64,000 nt of DNA from Ignavibacteria bacterium (GTDB taxonomy: Bacteria > Bacteroidota > Ignavibacteria > UBA10030). The stretch is from assembly GCA_016873805.1 (NCBI GenBank), contig VGVZ01000004.1, forward strand, positions 1-64,000. The letters run 5' to 3'. The position numbers and the translations under genes are program-made. The notes below the pieces were generated by a model that saw only the letters and a list, made by a program, of their open reading frames with translations, was not told the origin of the DNA and did no database searches. Shown one piece after another: positions 42,720 to 51,810 of the stretch; position 1 is the first letter of the stretch, and each line of letters opens with the position of its first letter.

Positions 42720-43403
42720 ATGAGAGAGGAATTCAAGTTCTTGATTTCCGTCCCGATCTTTGCCGATTTGGACGGGATGGATATTGAAAAAATTGCCAAC
42801 CTCGGTTCCATCAAGAAGTATCGCAAGGGCAACATCATCGTGATGGAGCAAGAAACGGGCGCCTCGATGTTCATCATCATTTCGGGGAAGGTCAAAGTGG
42901 TGCGAATTGACCAGGATGGACGCGAAGTCATTCTGACCATTTTGGGGCCTGGGGATTTCTTTGGAGAAATGTCCCTGCTTGATGGACTGGAGCGCTCGGC
43001 GACAGTTGTGGCAAACTCAAAGGCAGAACTGTTTATCATCCATCGGACAGAATTTCTTGACCTCCTCCATGAGTTTCCCCAAATCGCTACATCGCTTTTG
43101 GCAGAACTGACGCGGAGAATGCGGCGAGCCGATGCCCAGATCAAGAGTCTTTCGCTCAAGGATGCATCGGGTCGGGTGGCCAACGCCTTGCTGATGGTTG
43201 CCGACGATGTCGGGATGTTTCGCAAGGGAGCGGCTGAAATCGAGGAATTGCCTCTCCAACAAGACCTTGCCAACATGGCCGGGACCTCAAGAGAAACCGT
43301 CTCGCGCATGTTGCACCAATTCGTTCGTTCCGGACACATCACGCTGGATGGCACCAAGCTGACCATTCACAACTACGAGGCATTCCGCAAGGAATTCCGA
43401 TAA
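42720..43403 (+). CDS. Crp/Fnr-family transcription regulator
   Basis: 227 aa. Cyclic-nucleotide-binding-like beta-roll: I-S-G-K-V-K-V-V-R-I-D, G-D-F-F-G-E-M-S-L-L-D-G-L-E-R-S-A-T-V-V-A. The C-terminal winged helix has Q-Q-D-L-A-N-M-A-G-T-S-R-E-T-V-S-R-M-L. The phosphate-binding cassette G-E-M-S-L-L-D...R-S-A matches cAMP-type pockets. No N-terminal Fnr cysteines are seen, so it is not an iron-sulphur oxygen sensor. Has its own promoter and a palindromic operator. Confidence 0.9.
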   Translation: MREEFKFLISVPIFADLDGMDIEKIANLGSIKKYRKGNIIVMEQETGASMFIIISGKVKVVRIDQDGREVILTILGPGDFFGEMSLLDGLERSATVVANSKAELFIIHRTEFLDLLHEFPQIATSLLAELTRRMRRADAQIKSLSLKDASGRVANALLMVADDVGMFRKGAAEIEELPLQQDLANMAGTSRETVSRMLHQFVRSGHITLDGTKLTIHNYEAFRKEFR

Positions 43404-43484
43404 GACTACGCTGTATGCCACGGAACCGTCGAGTGGGCTTCGCGTCGAGGCGGACCGGAAGGAATTGAAGAGGATTGGTGAGGG

Positions 43485-44369
43485 ATGCAGGAGAGCGTAC
43501 GACAGGAAGGCGGGGTAGGTCCTTCCGACGGTGAACCTTTCGCAGACGACGGTCGTGCCGACCTGCACATCCATTCCACGTATTCGGATGGCGTTCACTC
43601 CCCCGAGGAACTTGTCAAGAAAGCCCGACAAGCAGGCCTCGTGGCAATTGCGATAACTGACCATGACAACCTCGCAGGCCTCGCGGAGGCGCTCGAGTGG
43701 GGACGTTCGCTCTCCGTCGATGTCATCCCCGGAATCGAATTCAGCGTCTCGATGAATGGCAAGGATGTGCACGTTCTTGCCTACCACTGCGATCATACTA
43801 ATCGTGATCTACTGGATTACCTCACGTTTTTTCAGCAGGAACGACTCAAGCGCGCGGAACGGATCGTCGCGAAACTCAACCGGCTGAATCTCCCCCTCAC
43901 GATGGAGTCTGTCCTCGATCAAGCCGGCGAGGGATCAGTTGGACGACCGCATATTGCCAATGCCCTCGTGGAAAACGGACTCACCGATACGTACCACGAA
44001 GCGTTCGAGAAGTATATCGGCTGGGGGGGACCGGCGTTCGAAAAGAAATTCCAGCTCACCCTTGCTGATACCTTTCGGCTGATCGCATCGGCCGGAGGAC
44101 TCTCCTTTTTGGCACATCCGGGTTGGATGATCAGCGAACCTGAAATCGTCGAAATGATCAAACTCGGACTCGATGGTATCGAGGTCATCCATCCCTCTCA
44201 CAACGAAAGCCAACGAAAGAATTTCCGGAGCATTGTCAACCAGTACTTCCTGCTGGAGAGCGGCGGCTCGGATTATCATGGGGGCCGGAGGGGTGACGAG
44301 GCGGCATTTGGCCTTCATACCGTTCCTCTCCATGTCGTGGAGACGATGCGCCGAAGACTCTTTTCGTAA
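43485..44369 (+). CDS. PHP-domain phosphoesterase (RNase AM/YciV-like)
   Basis: 294 aa. Metal motifs of the PHP family: A-D-L-H-I-H-S-T-Y-S-D-G, I-T-D-H-D-N, P-G-I-E-F-S, F-L-A-H-P-G-W and G-S-D-Y-H-G. This subfamily includes the 5'-3' exonuclease RNase AM (trpH/yciV) and nucleoside bisphosphate phosphatases, so removal of short RNA or pAp is plausible. GGTGAGG precedes the ATG. ribH starts six bases after it. Confidence 0.87.
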   Translation: MQESVRQEGGVGPSDGEPFADDGRADLHIHSTYSDGVHSPEELVKKARQAGLVAIAITDHDNLAGLAEALEWGRSLSVDVIPGIEFSVSMNGKDVHVLAYHCDHTNRDLLDYLTFFQQERLKRAERIVAKLNRLNLPLTMESVLDQAGEGSVGRPHIANALVENGLTDTYHEAFEKYIGWGGPAFEKKFQLTLADTFRLIASAGGLSFLAHPGWMISEPEIVEMIKLGLDGIEVIHPSHNESQRKNFRSIVNQYFLLESGGSDYHGGRRGDEAAFGLHTVPLHVVETMRRRLFS

Positions 44370-44375
44370 ACACCA

Positions 44376-44876
44376 GTGAACAGACGCACCACGCGGAAGA
44401 CAACTGATCTCAGCGGACGAGGATTCCGCATCGCGCTCATCGTGAGTGAGTTCAACAGCCACATCACGGAAAAACTTCGCGCTGGTGCCCTGCAGTGCCT
44501 TCGTGACCACAAGGTCCGGGACCATGACGTCCGGACGTTTGTTTGTCCGGGGGCATTCGAGATTCCACAAGTCGCGGCCAAGATCACGGCATCACAGGCG
44601 TGGGATGCCGTGATCTGTCTCGGTGCAGTTGTTCGGGGTGAGACGCCGCATTTCGAATATGTGAGCAGTGAAACCGCCCGGGGAATCCAGGATGTGGCCC
44701 TTCGCTCTGGAATCCCGCTTGTCTTTGGGGTCTTGACGACAAACAACAATCGTCAGGCCCTCGCACGGGCGGGAGGAAAACACGGGAACAAAGGTTGGGA
44801 TGCCGCACTGACGGCGCTGAAGATGATCCACCTGTTCAAGAAGATACCGCGGGAAACGCCAAGGCGACGGCGATGA
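44376..44876 (+). CDS. ribH: 6,7-dimethyl-8-ribityllumazine synthase
   Basis: 166 aa. Penultimate step of riboflavin synthesis. Motifs: I-V-S-E-F-N-S-H-I-T, V-P-G-A-F-E-I-P equivalent (V-C-P-G-A-F-E-I-P), C-L-G-A-V-V-R-G-E-T-P-H-F-E-Y-V and P-L-V-F-G-V-L-T-T, including the catalytic His. GTG start. The TGA overlaps the start of the following PorZ-like gene (ATGA, 44873-44876). No other rib genes and no FMN riboswitch are seen here. Confidence 0.93.
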   Translation: MNRRTTRKTTDLSGRGFRIALIVSEFNSHITEKLRAGALQCLRDHKVRDHDVRTFVCPGAFEIPQVAAKITASQAWDAVICLGAVVRGETPHFEYVSSETARGIQDVALRSGIPLVFGVLTTNNNRQALARAGGKHGNKGWDAALTALKMIHLFKKIPRETPRRRR

Positions 44877-47233
44877 AGTTTTTGCATCAGCGGTTCAAAA
44901 GGATGGTGGGACAATGGTCGAGCGAGACTCGGATGCCGAACCTCGACTCTGTCGCTCGCGCGGTGATCGCGTTCCTCTTCGCATTCGTCACTATACTCAA
45001 TGCTCAGGTGGCGCCGATCGGTACGTGGAAGAGCTTCGGAGATTTGAAAGAGGTCAAAGCAGTGGCTCGTACGCAATCGGGAATATGGGGAGCGACATCC
45101 AGCGGTGTCTTCATGCTGGAGACTTCGACGCAATCGTTTGTTACGTTCAGTAACGCTGAAGGGTTGTCTTCGAATGACGTGAGCGCTATTGCTGTCGATT
45201 CCCAGAATCGGGTCTGGATGGGAACACAGGATGGCTTCATCAATGTCATGGATCCGACGACGGAATCCATTGCCGTGATCAGAGACATCCAGCAATCGAA
45301 CAGAGTCCAGAAGGGGATTCGGTCATTTGCGTTTTTCGGTGACACAGTATTCGTCAGCACCGACTATGGCGTAAGTGTGTTCCAGCGCAACCGATGGGAG
45401 TTCGGGGACACCTATGCGACCTTCGGATTCAGTGTACCTGCGAAGGCCACGAGAGTCATCCTCCAGGGCAATCGAATATGGGTCTCGACGGACCAAGGGA
45501 TCGCGTCTGCCCTCCGAACCGCCCCGAATCTTTCGTCCCCATCCTCCTGGCAACTCTACGGCACACTCCAGGGATTGGCGAATCGTGACGTTCGGTCCCT
45601 CACGCTGTTCCGCGATACGGTTGTTGCCGGAACAGCTTCAGGATTGAGTTATTTCGACGGCACTCGATTTCGGACCGTTGGCGGAGTGGTGGGCCGGGTG
45701 ATCACATCGGTGGCTGTTGCGAACCAAATGCTTTACTATCTCGCAACGGATGCGACGGGATTCAGCGTTAATAGACTTACAAGCTTGACCGCTCAACCGA
45801 CAAATCTCGCGCTCAATACCTCACAGGCCGCAACCGACATGCTCTTCGACCCAACGGCTTCGACGTTGTGGATCGGCACCGCGTCAGACGGCCTGGCCCG
45901 ATTCGCCAATGGGAATTGGTCCTATTTCTCGCCGGATGGACCTCACTCCTCTTTGTTCAGCAGTATCGTTGTGGATGACGAGGGAGTTGTGTGGGGGGCG
46001 TCCGGGATCGGAGGTCGGGGACGAGGATTCTATCGGTACGATCCGTCGCGGCCCGACGGAAAACGGTGGAAGAATTTCACGGTCACACGAAATCCGATCA
46101 TGCAATTCGATGACTACTACAAAGTTTCCATAGGGGTGAATGGACGCATTTGGATCAGCTCCTGGGGAAGGGGTGTGGTCGAAGTGGTGAGTGATACCAT
46201 CCGACGCATCATCAATTCCGAGACGAAGCCGTTTCTCAACGGCGCAGTTCCTCAGGATCCCAAATATGTCGTGGTTGGCGGGGTTTCCCCGGACCCAAAG
46301 GGATTGACTTGGTTTGTCACGCGGACATCCATCGACGGGAACTACCTTGCTCAACTTATCAATGATACCACGTTCACGTACTACAAGAATTTGATCAGTC
46401 CCACCGAAGGACTGTTCACCGCGATGGTCGTGGATCGCAACGGCACCAAGTGGCTCGCAAACGGAGAACCGTACGGAAAGCCGGCAACCGGCCTGTACTA
46501 CTTCAACGAAGCAAGAACGGTGGTCGGTACCGAAACGACGGGTGGGTGGGGTTGGATGACAACCTCGGACGGACTGCCGCACAACAGCGTCCTCTCCCTG
46601 GCAGTTGACCGAGACGGAGCAGTGTGCGTCGGCACCGATCTTGGCTTGATGATCATTGTCGATCCGCTTCGACCGAAGCAGCGGAAGATCACCTCGTTCC
46701 CGCTGCGTGAACAGGTGATTCAAGCGATCGCCGTGGACGGAATCAACAACAAGTGGGTTGGAACGAAGGAGGGGGTCTTTCTTGTGAATGCCGATGGCAC
46801 GCAATTGCTGGCTCAGTACTCTGTTGCCTCGACCGGTGGCAAGCTCCTGGACAACGACGTGCGTTCGTTGGCGATCGACCAGCAACGTGGTTATCTCTAC
46901 ATCGGAACCGAGAAAGGAATGTCACGTCTGACCATCTCCCCGATTGCCACCGTCCGGAGTGTTGCCGCGCTGGAGATTGGGCCGAATCCCTACATCGTGC
47001 CTCATGAGCAGCGGTTGACGATTAAGCCGCTCGTTGCGAATAGTCACATCAAGATCCTCAGAGTCGGCGGGAAAATGGTGAGAGAGTTCAGAGCACAGGG
47101 GGGTGGACGTGCTTTCTGGGACGGGAGGGACTCTGAAGGAGAATATGTGCCGTCGGGGATATACTTCGTCGTTGCCTATGCTGAAGATGGAAACCAGATG
47201 GCAACAGGGAAGGTCGCCGTCGTCAGACGGTGA
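44873..47233 (+). CDS. PorZ-like two-propeller protein with C-terminal sorting-type domain
   Basis: 786 aa. Signal segment (V-I-A-F-L-F-A-F-V-T-I-L-N-A), then I-G-T-W-K-S-F and repeated propeller blades with the two-component-regulator signature (S-N-D-V-S-A-I-A-V-D-S-Q-N-R-V-W-M-G-T, H-N-S-V-L-S-L-A-V-D-R-D-G). The C-terminal 80 residues (I-G-P-N-P-Y, F-W-D-G-R-D-S-E-G-E-Y-V-P-S-G-I-Y-F) match FlgD-like/type 9 sorting domains. The layout fits PorZ, a surface component of type 9 secretion. No kinase or regulator domain is present despite the repeat name. Confidence 0.82.
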   Translation: MKFLHQRFKRMVGQWSSETRMPNLDSVARAVIAFLFAFVTILNAQVAPIGTWKSFGDLKEVKAVARTQSGIWGATSSGVFMLETSTQSFVTFSNAEGLSSNDVSAIAVDSQNRVWMGTQDGFINVMDPTTESIAVIRDIQQSNRVQKGIRSFAFFGDTVFVSTDYGVSVFQRNRWEFGDTYATFGFSVPAKATRVILQGNRIWVSTDQGIASALRTAPNLSSPSSWQLYGTLQGLANRDVRSLTLFRDTVVAGTASGLSYFDGTRFRTVGGVVGRVITSVAVANQMLYYLATDATGFSVNRLTSLTAQPTNLALNTSQAATDMLFDPTASTLWIGTASDGLARFANGNWSYFSPDGPHSSLFSSIVVDDEGVVWGASGIGGRGRGFYRYDPSRPDGKRWKNFTVTRNPIMQFDDYYKVSIGVNGRIWISSWGRGVVEVVSDTIRRIINSETKPFLNGAVPQDPKYVVVGGVSPDPKGLTWFVTRTSIDGNYLAQLINDTTFTYYKNLISPTEGLFTAMVVDRNGTKWLANGEPYGKPATGLYYFNEARTVVGTETTGGWGWMTTSDGLPHNSVLSLAVDRDGAVCVGTDLGLMIIVDPLRPKQRKITSFPLREQVIQAIAVDGINNKWVGTKEGVFLVNADGTQLLAQYSVASTGGKLLDNDVRSLAIDQQRGYLYIGTEKGMSRLTISPIATVRSVAALEIGPNPYIVPHEQRLTIKPLVANSHIKILRVGGKMVREFRAQGGGRAFWDGRDSEGEYVPSGIYFVVAYAEDGNQMATGKVAVVRR

Positions 47234-47269
47234 TGCCTTTCGAGGACGTGACCGGACGCGTGCAAGTCT

Positions 47270-47304
47270 CGGTATCAAGCTGGGATACCGAATCAGATCT
47301 TTTT
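47270..47304 (+). terminator. Possible terminator after the PorZ-like gene
   Basis: CGGTATC (47270-47276), 7-base loop, GATACCG (47284-47290), a perfect 7-bp stem; a run of five T follows at 47300-47304, nine bases later than ideal. Confidence 0.35.
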
Positions 47305-47386
47305 CATGGATGGATGCGAGAAAGGATCTGTTGAGCTCAACATACAATGTGTCACCATCGCACAGTTAACTTGGGAGGTTGTCGAA

Positions 47387-47668
47387 GTGGAAAACAACTA
47401 CAAGGATGAGATATACTCAAAGAGGGTGCGTGCAGGGAAGCGGACGTACTTTTTCGACGTCAAGTCGACGAAGTCGGAAAAAGACTTCTACATCACAATT
47501 ACGGAGAGCAAGCGGGTAGGAACGGAGGAGTATGAAAAGCACAAGATCTTCCTCTACAAGGAGGATTTTGACAAGTTCAAGGATGCACTCCATGAGACCG
47601 TGGAGCACATTCAGAACCTGCTTGCGCAGACCGGGGTCAATCAAGTATCTGAGCAGCATCCAGCTTGA
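47387..47668 (+). CDS. DUF3276 (PUR-type nucleic acid binding) protein
   Basis: 93 aa. The body reads I-Y-S-K-R-V-R-A-G-K-R-T-Y-F-F-D-V-K, F-Y-I-T-I-T-E-S-K-R and H-K-I-F-L-Y-K-E-D-F-D-K-F, the pattern of the Bacteroidota/Spirochaete PUR-alpha-like DUF3276 family that binds single-stranded nucleic acid. I chose GTG 47387, eight bases after GGGAGG; the frame open from 47306 adds non-family residues. A strong terminator follows. Confidence 0.85.
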   Translation: MENNYKDEIYSKRVRAGKRTYFFDVKSTKSEKDFYITITESKRVGTEEYEKHKIFLYKEDFDKFKDALHETVEHIQNLLAQTGVNQVSEQHPA

Positions 47669-47704
47669 GCGATAGCTCCTCCCACGAAGTTGGAATGCAC
47701 GAGC

Positions 47705-47745
47705 GCCCATGGAATCCGAGTGCTGGATTCGATGGGCATTTTATT
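47705..47745 (+). terminator. Rho-independent terminator after the DUF3276 gene
   Basis: GCCCAT-G-GAATCC (47705-47717), loop GAGTGCT, GGATTC-G-ATGGGC (47725-47737), a stem of 12 pairs with a single G-G mismatch, followed by ATTTTATT. Confidence 0.8.
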
Positions 47746-47858
47746 GTCCGCCGGAGCAGAGGTTGCGCTTCCAGTCGGACCAACTGCTCAAAGAGTCCTA
47801 GACACAGACCATGGGTTCCCCCTTCCACCCGTCGCATAGTCGGCTCGGGAATTTCTCC

Positions 47859-47887
47859 TTGACTCTGAGAGGTGTTTTGGTTATCTT
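47859..47887 (+). promoter_or_regulatory. Promoter of the lipid-synthesis cluster
   Basis: TTGACT (47859-47864), 17-base spacer, TATCTT (47882-47887), about 90 bases before the yceD-like gene and downstream of the 47705 terminator. The remaining 310-bp gap holds nothing else I can identify. Confidence 0.6.
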
Positions 47888-47978
47888 TTGCAGGTTTTTC
47901 TCCGAAAAACCGTATTTTTTTGACAAATACCGGGGGTTTGGGACGCGTTCCGTGTAGTTCTGCCCTCATCCCATTCCA

Positions 47979-48485
47979 TTGAGCGAATTGAAGATCAATA
48001 TCTCCAGGCTCTCCGAGGGCGTTCACTCATATGACCTGGAGACGATCGCTCCGGATCTCGAGCTGGACGACCGGTTCGACCGCCCGATCAAAGTCGCTGC
48101 AATGCTCGACAAGTCGGGCAAGCAGTTGCGGCTCGAAGCAAAGGTCGAGACCGAGGGACAGTTCATCTGCGACCGTTGTCTGGAGAAGTTCCGAAGATCA
48201 GTCGGCGCGGCGTACTCACTTGTGTACCTGCAGGAATCCCCCGCTTTCTCGGAACCTGAAAGGCTGGAAACACAATACATCTCCCCCGATACAAACATGA
48301 TTGATCTGGGGGAGGATGTGAGGCAGTTCCTGCTCCTCGCGCTGCCGATCAAGATGTTGTGCCGTGAAGAGTGCAAAGGGTTGTGTGCGTTGTGCGGTCA
48401 AAACCTCAACTCAGCCCGTTGTTCATGTTCGGATAAAGAAATCGATCCTCGATGGGAGGCTCTCAGAAAGATCTCCGAGAACTGA
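47979..48485 (+). CDS. YceD/DUF177 protein
   Basis: 168 aa. Two Cys pairs: F-I-C-D-R-C-L-E-K-F in the middle and C-R-E-E-C-K-G-L-C-A-L-C-G-Q-N-L near the C-terminus, the DUF177 signature. The family almost always precedes rpmF, as here, and is linked to 23S rRNA processing or ribosomal large subunit maturation. The only in-frame start is TTG 47979, without a strong ribosome site. Confidence 0.85.
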   Translation: MSELKINISRLSEGVHSYDLETIAPDLELDDRFDRPIKVAAMLDKSGKQLRLEAKVETEGQFICDRCLEKFRRSVGAAYSLVYLQESPAFSEPERLETQYISPDTNMIDLGEDVRQFLLLALPIKMLCREECKGLCALCGQNLNSARCSCSDKEIDPRWEALRKISEN

Positions 48486-48541
48486 CCACCGATCTTAGAA
48501 CCAGGAAATTGTGACATTTATTGAGTTAAGGAATCCTTGCT

Positions 48542-48724
48542 ATGCCGAATCCCAAACGACGTCATTCGAAATCACGCAGTCGAAAGCGCCGGACGCACTA
48601 CAAGGCAACCGCTCCGACAACCTCCGAATGCCCACAGTGCCATGAACAGAAGCTAACTCATCGGGCCTGCCCAAACTGTGGCTATTATAACGGCCGAGCC
48701 GTAGTCACTCCGAAAGAAGCGTAA
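48542..48724 (+). CDS. rpmF: Ribosomal protein L32
   Basis: 60 aa. Starts M-P-N-P-K-R-R-H-S-K-S-R-S-R-K-R-R and carries a zinc ribbon C-P-Q-C and C-P-N-C. Full length. Position between yceD and plsX is the standard bacterial arrangement. Confidence 0.95.
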   Translation: MPNPKRRHSKSRSRKRRTHYKATAPTTSECPQCHEQKLTHRACPNCGYYNGRAVVTPKEA

Positions 48725-48757
48725 GCTCTTACCCTGGGAAACCTCAACCGATTCCCT

Positions 48758-49780
48758 ATGGGATTATCTCCCAAGCCTCGCATCGTCCTTGACGCCATGG
48801 GCGGAGACTATGCCCCGGCAAATGAAATCGCCGGAGCCGTTGAAGCCCTCCGTCAATTCCCGCAGGACTTTGAAGTCATTCTCGTCGGCAAGGAATCGCT
48901 GATGCGCGAGCACCTCGCCGGCCATGTTACCGGAAACCTCGCGCTCACGGTCGTCAACGCGGATGAGGTGATTACGATGGAGGATTCACCGACCGCCGCA
49001 CTCAAGCAGAAGAAGAATTCCTCCATTGCCGTTGGCATGCGGCTTCACCAGGAGGGAAGAGCTGAGGCGTTTGTCAGCACAGGCAACACCGGTGCTGTCC
49101 TCTCTGCGTCAACCCTCATCCTGGGACGTGTGAAGGGAGTCAGCCGACCGACGATCGCGGCGTTTTTTCCCTCTGAACAAGCAGTCTGTCTCCTTCTGGA
49201 TGCCGGGACAAACGTGGACTGCAAACCCCAGCACCTGTACGAGTTTGCGGTGATGGGAAGTGTTTACGTGAACAAGATGTTTCAGATCGATCGGCCTCGC
49301 GTCGGACTCTTGAACGTTGGTGAGGAAGAATCGAAAGGAACTGTCGTTGCGCAGGAGACGCATCAGTTGTTGAAGTCGGCGCCGATCAACTTTATCGGCA
49401 ATGTCGAAGGACGTGATATTCTCAAAGGAACGGCGCATGTCGTCGTGTGTGACGGGTTCGTCGGGAACATTGTGCTGAAATTTGGGGAAAGCGTCCCTTC
49501 GTTTCTCAAGAGCCGATTGAAGCGATATGCCGATCAGTCGTTCCTCAAGAAGTTGAGGATTGGCCTCGTTCGCACGCCTTTGAAGACGTCGCTCAAAGAT
49601 ATGGACTATGAAGAGATTGGTGGTGTTCCGGTTCTTGGAGTGAATGGCGTCTCGATTATCGGTCATGGCCGATCGACCCCAAAAGCGATCAAGAATATGA
49701 TCTTGCGCGCTGCTGAAGTTGCTCGCAGCCAGATCAACAAACACATTGAGTCGACCCTCGCCCAACGCGAGTCGGTTTAA
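48758..49780 (+). CDS. plsX: Phosphate acyltransferase PlsX
   Basis: 340 aa. Converts acyl-ACP to acyl-phosphate for phospholipid synthesis. Motifs: I-V-L-D-A-M-G-G-D-Y-A-P, A-F-V-S-T-G-N-T-G-A, L-L-N-V-G-E-E-E-S-K-G and V-V-C-D-G-F-V-G-N. Follows rpmF by 33 bases in the same transcript. Confidence 0.95.
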   Translation: MGLSPKPRIVLDAMGGDYAPANEIAGAVEALRQFPQDFEVILVGKESLMREHLAGHVTGNLALTVVNADEVITMEDSPTAALKQKKNSSIAVGMRLHQEGRAEAFVSTGNTGAVLSASTLILGRVKGVSRPTIAAFFPSEQAVCLLLDAGTNVDCKPQHLYEFAVMGSVYVNKMFQIDRPRVGLLNVGEEESKGTVVAQETHQLLKSAPINFIGNVEGRDILKGTAHVVVCDGFVGNIVLKFGESVPSFLKSRLKRYADQSFLKKLRIGLVRTPLKTSLKDMDYEEIGGVPVLGVNGVSIIGHGRSTPKAIKNMILRAAEVARSQINKHIESTLAQRESV

Positions 49781-49871
49781 TTGGTACGCGCACTGCACGA
49801 TCGAATTCTGCGACAAGCGAGAAAGTCACTGAAGACAACGTCCCCATTCAACCACAATACAGAACAATTTG

Positions 49872-50885
49872 GTGAGTACAATCAGAGCAGCTGTTACAGG
49901 TGTCGGACACTACGCCCCTGAAAAGATTCTTTCGAATGCCGACCTCGAAAAAATGGTCGATACTACGGACGAATGGATTCGCACGCGCACCGGTATTCGG
50001 GAGCGTCGAATTCTTGAAAACGGTGCCACATCGGACATGTGTGCGAAGGCGATTGAGTCCCTGCTGAAGCATCGCGGGATCTCGGCGGAAGAGATTGATA
50101 TCATCATCGTTGCGACCGTCACGCCAGATATGTTCTTTCCCGCGACGGGATGTATCGTCCAGGAGAAAATCGGAGCGAAGAAAGCATGGGCATTTGATAT
50201 TTCTGCGGCATGCTCGGGATTTCTGTATGCGCTGGTGATGGGTGCCCAGTTCGTCGAAACCGGAGCGTACAAGAAAGTGGTTGTCGTCGGCGGGGACAAG
50301 ATGAGCAGTATCACCGACTACACCGATCGCAATACGTGCATTCTCTTCGGCGATGCGGCCGCTGCCGTACTTCTCGAACCTTCGGAAGACGATTCGTACG
50401 GATTGCTCGACTATCGGATGTACTCGGATGGTTCGGGCGGTCAATATCTGTACATGAAGGGCGGTGGAAGCGCCTGTCCCCCCTCGCACGAGTCGGTCGA
50501 CAAGAAATACCACTATATCTTTCAGGACGGCAAAGCAGTATTCAAGGTGGCGGTGGTCGGTATGGCCGATGTCTCGGAGGAAATCATGGAGCGCAACAAC
50601 CTGACCGGTGCCGATGTCGATTGGCTCGTTCCGCACCAGGCAAATCTCCGGATCATTGACGCGACGGCCAGCCGGATGGGCCTCGATGCCTCAAAGGTCA
50701 TGATCAATGTCGATCGATACGGGAACACAACCGCCGCAACGATCCCCCTGTGTCTCTCTGAATGGTGGCTCGATGGCAGACTCAAACGGGGGCATCGAGT
50801 CGTCCTTGCAAGTTTTGGAGCCGGTTACACCTGGGGCGGTGCGCTCCTCCGATGGTCTCTTGAGAGTCCCGGCAAGAAATCATGA
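49872..50885 (+). CDS. fabH: 3-oxoacyl-ACP synthase III
   Basis: 337 aa. Starts fatty acid synthesis from acetyl-CoA and malonyl-ACP. Active Cys114 in I-S-A-A-C-S-G-F, His in V-P-H-Q-A-N-L-R-I and Asn in G-N-T-T-A-A-T-I-P. I use GTG 49872 (TTG 49869 is equally readable). A longer loop (Y-M-K-G-G-G-S-A-C-P-P-S-H) precedes the C-terminal domain. Overlaps fabD by ATGA. Confidence 0.94.
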   Translation: MSTIRAAVTGVGHYAPEKILSNADLEKMVDTTDEWIRTRTGIRERRILENGATSDMCAKAIESLLKHRGISAEEIDIIIVATVTPDMFFPATGCIVQEKIGAKKAWAFDISAACSGFLYALVMGAQFVETGAYKKVVVVGGDKMSSITDYTDRNTCILFGDAAAAVLLEPSEDDSYGLLDYRMYSDGSGGQYLYMKGGGSACPPSHESVDKKYHYIFQDGKAVFKVAVVGMADVSEEIMERNNLTGADVDWLVPHQANLRIIDATASRMGLDASKVMINVDRYGNTTAATIPLCLSEWWLDGRLKRGHRVVLASFGAGYTWGGALLRWSLESPGKKS

Positions 50886-51796
50886 GCACAGCATTCATAT
50901 TTCCCGGTCAGGGCTCACAGTACGTCGGGATGGGAAGGGACCTCTACGAGCAGAGTGCCCGTGCACGTGAGATGTTCGATCGCGCGGACGAGGTGCTGGG
51001 ATTCTCGTTGAGCAAGATCTGTTTCGAAGGCCCGGAAGACGAACTGCGCCAGACCAAGAACACCCAGCCGGCCATATTCCTGCACAGCGTGATTGCCGCA
51101 TCGCTCTACAAGGGGATCCCGGCATCGATGGCGGCGGGACATTCGCTTGGAGAGTATTCTGCTCTTGTCTACGCCGGGGCCCTTACATTTGAGGACGGAT
51201 TGCGCCTCGTCCGGCTGAGAGGGGAACTGATGCACAAGGCCGGCATCGAGTGGAAAGGGACGATGGCCGCGGTGGTCGGCCTTTTGCCTGAACAGGTGAA
51301 TGCGATTTGCGAAGAGGCATCGGCGGCCGGCGTTGTGCAGGCGGCAAACTTCAATTCTCCAGGACAAATCGTAATCTCCGGTTCTGTGGAGGGGGTCCAT
51401 CGAGCGATGGATCTGGCGAAGTCCGCGGGGGCCAAGCTTGTGAAGGAACTTCCGGTGAGCGGCGCATTTCATTCGCCCCTCATGGGATCAGCACAACTGG
51501 GATTAAAGTCAGGATTGGAGAACGTCGCGCTGAGCAACGCCGCGATCCCGGTGTATGCCAACGTGACGGCTCAGCCCGTGCAGAAGGCAGATCATATCCG
51601 TGATCTGCTCTTGCGACAATTGACTTCTCCCGTGCGCTGGGAAGAATCAGTGACAGCCATGGTGTCCGATGGGGCAGCCACGTTTGTCGAGTTCGGGCCG
51701 GGGAAGGTTCTCCAGGGATTGGTCAAACGCATTGCATCGAACGTAGAAGTACACGGGATCGAAAAAGCTTCAGACGTGAATCACACTTCATCATAA
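50882..51796 (+). CDS. fabD: Malonyl-CoA:ACP transacylase
   Basis: 304 aa. Nucleophile Ser in G-H-S-L-G-E-Y-S-A, opening F-P-G-Q-G-S-Q-Y-V-G-M-G, Q-P-A-I-F and catalytic His in S-G-A-F-H-S-P-L-M. Translationally coupled to fabH. Confidence 0.94.
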   Translation: MSTAFIFPGQGSQYVGMGRDLYEQSARAREMFDRADEVLGFSLSKICFEGPEDELRQTKNTQPAIFLHSVIAASLYKGIPASMAAGHSLGEYSALVYAGALTFEDGLRLVRLRGELMHKAGIEWKGTMAAVVGLLPEQVNAICEEASAAGVVQAANFNSPGQIVISGSVEGVHRAMDLAKSAGAKLVKELPVSGAFHSPLMGSAQLGLKSGLENVALSNAAIPVYANVTAQPVQKADHIRDLLLRQLTSPVRWEESVTAMVSDGAATFVEFGPGKVLQGLVKRIASNVEVHGIEKASDVNHTSS

Positions 51797-51810
51797 ATGA
51801 GGAGAGCGGT

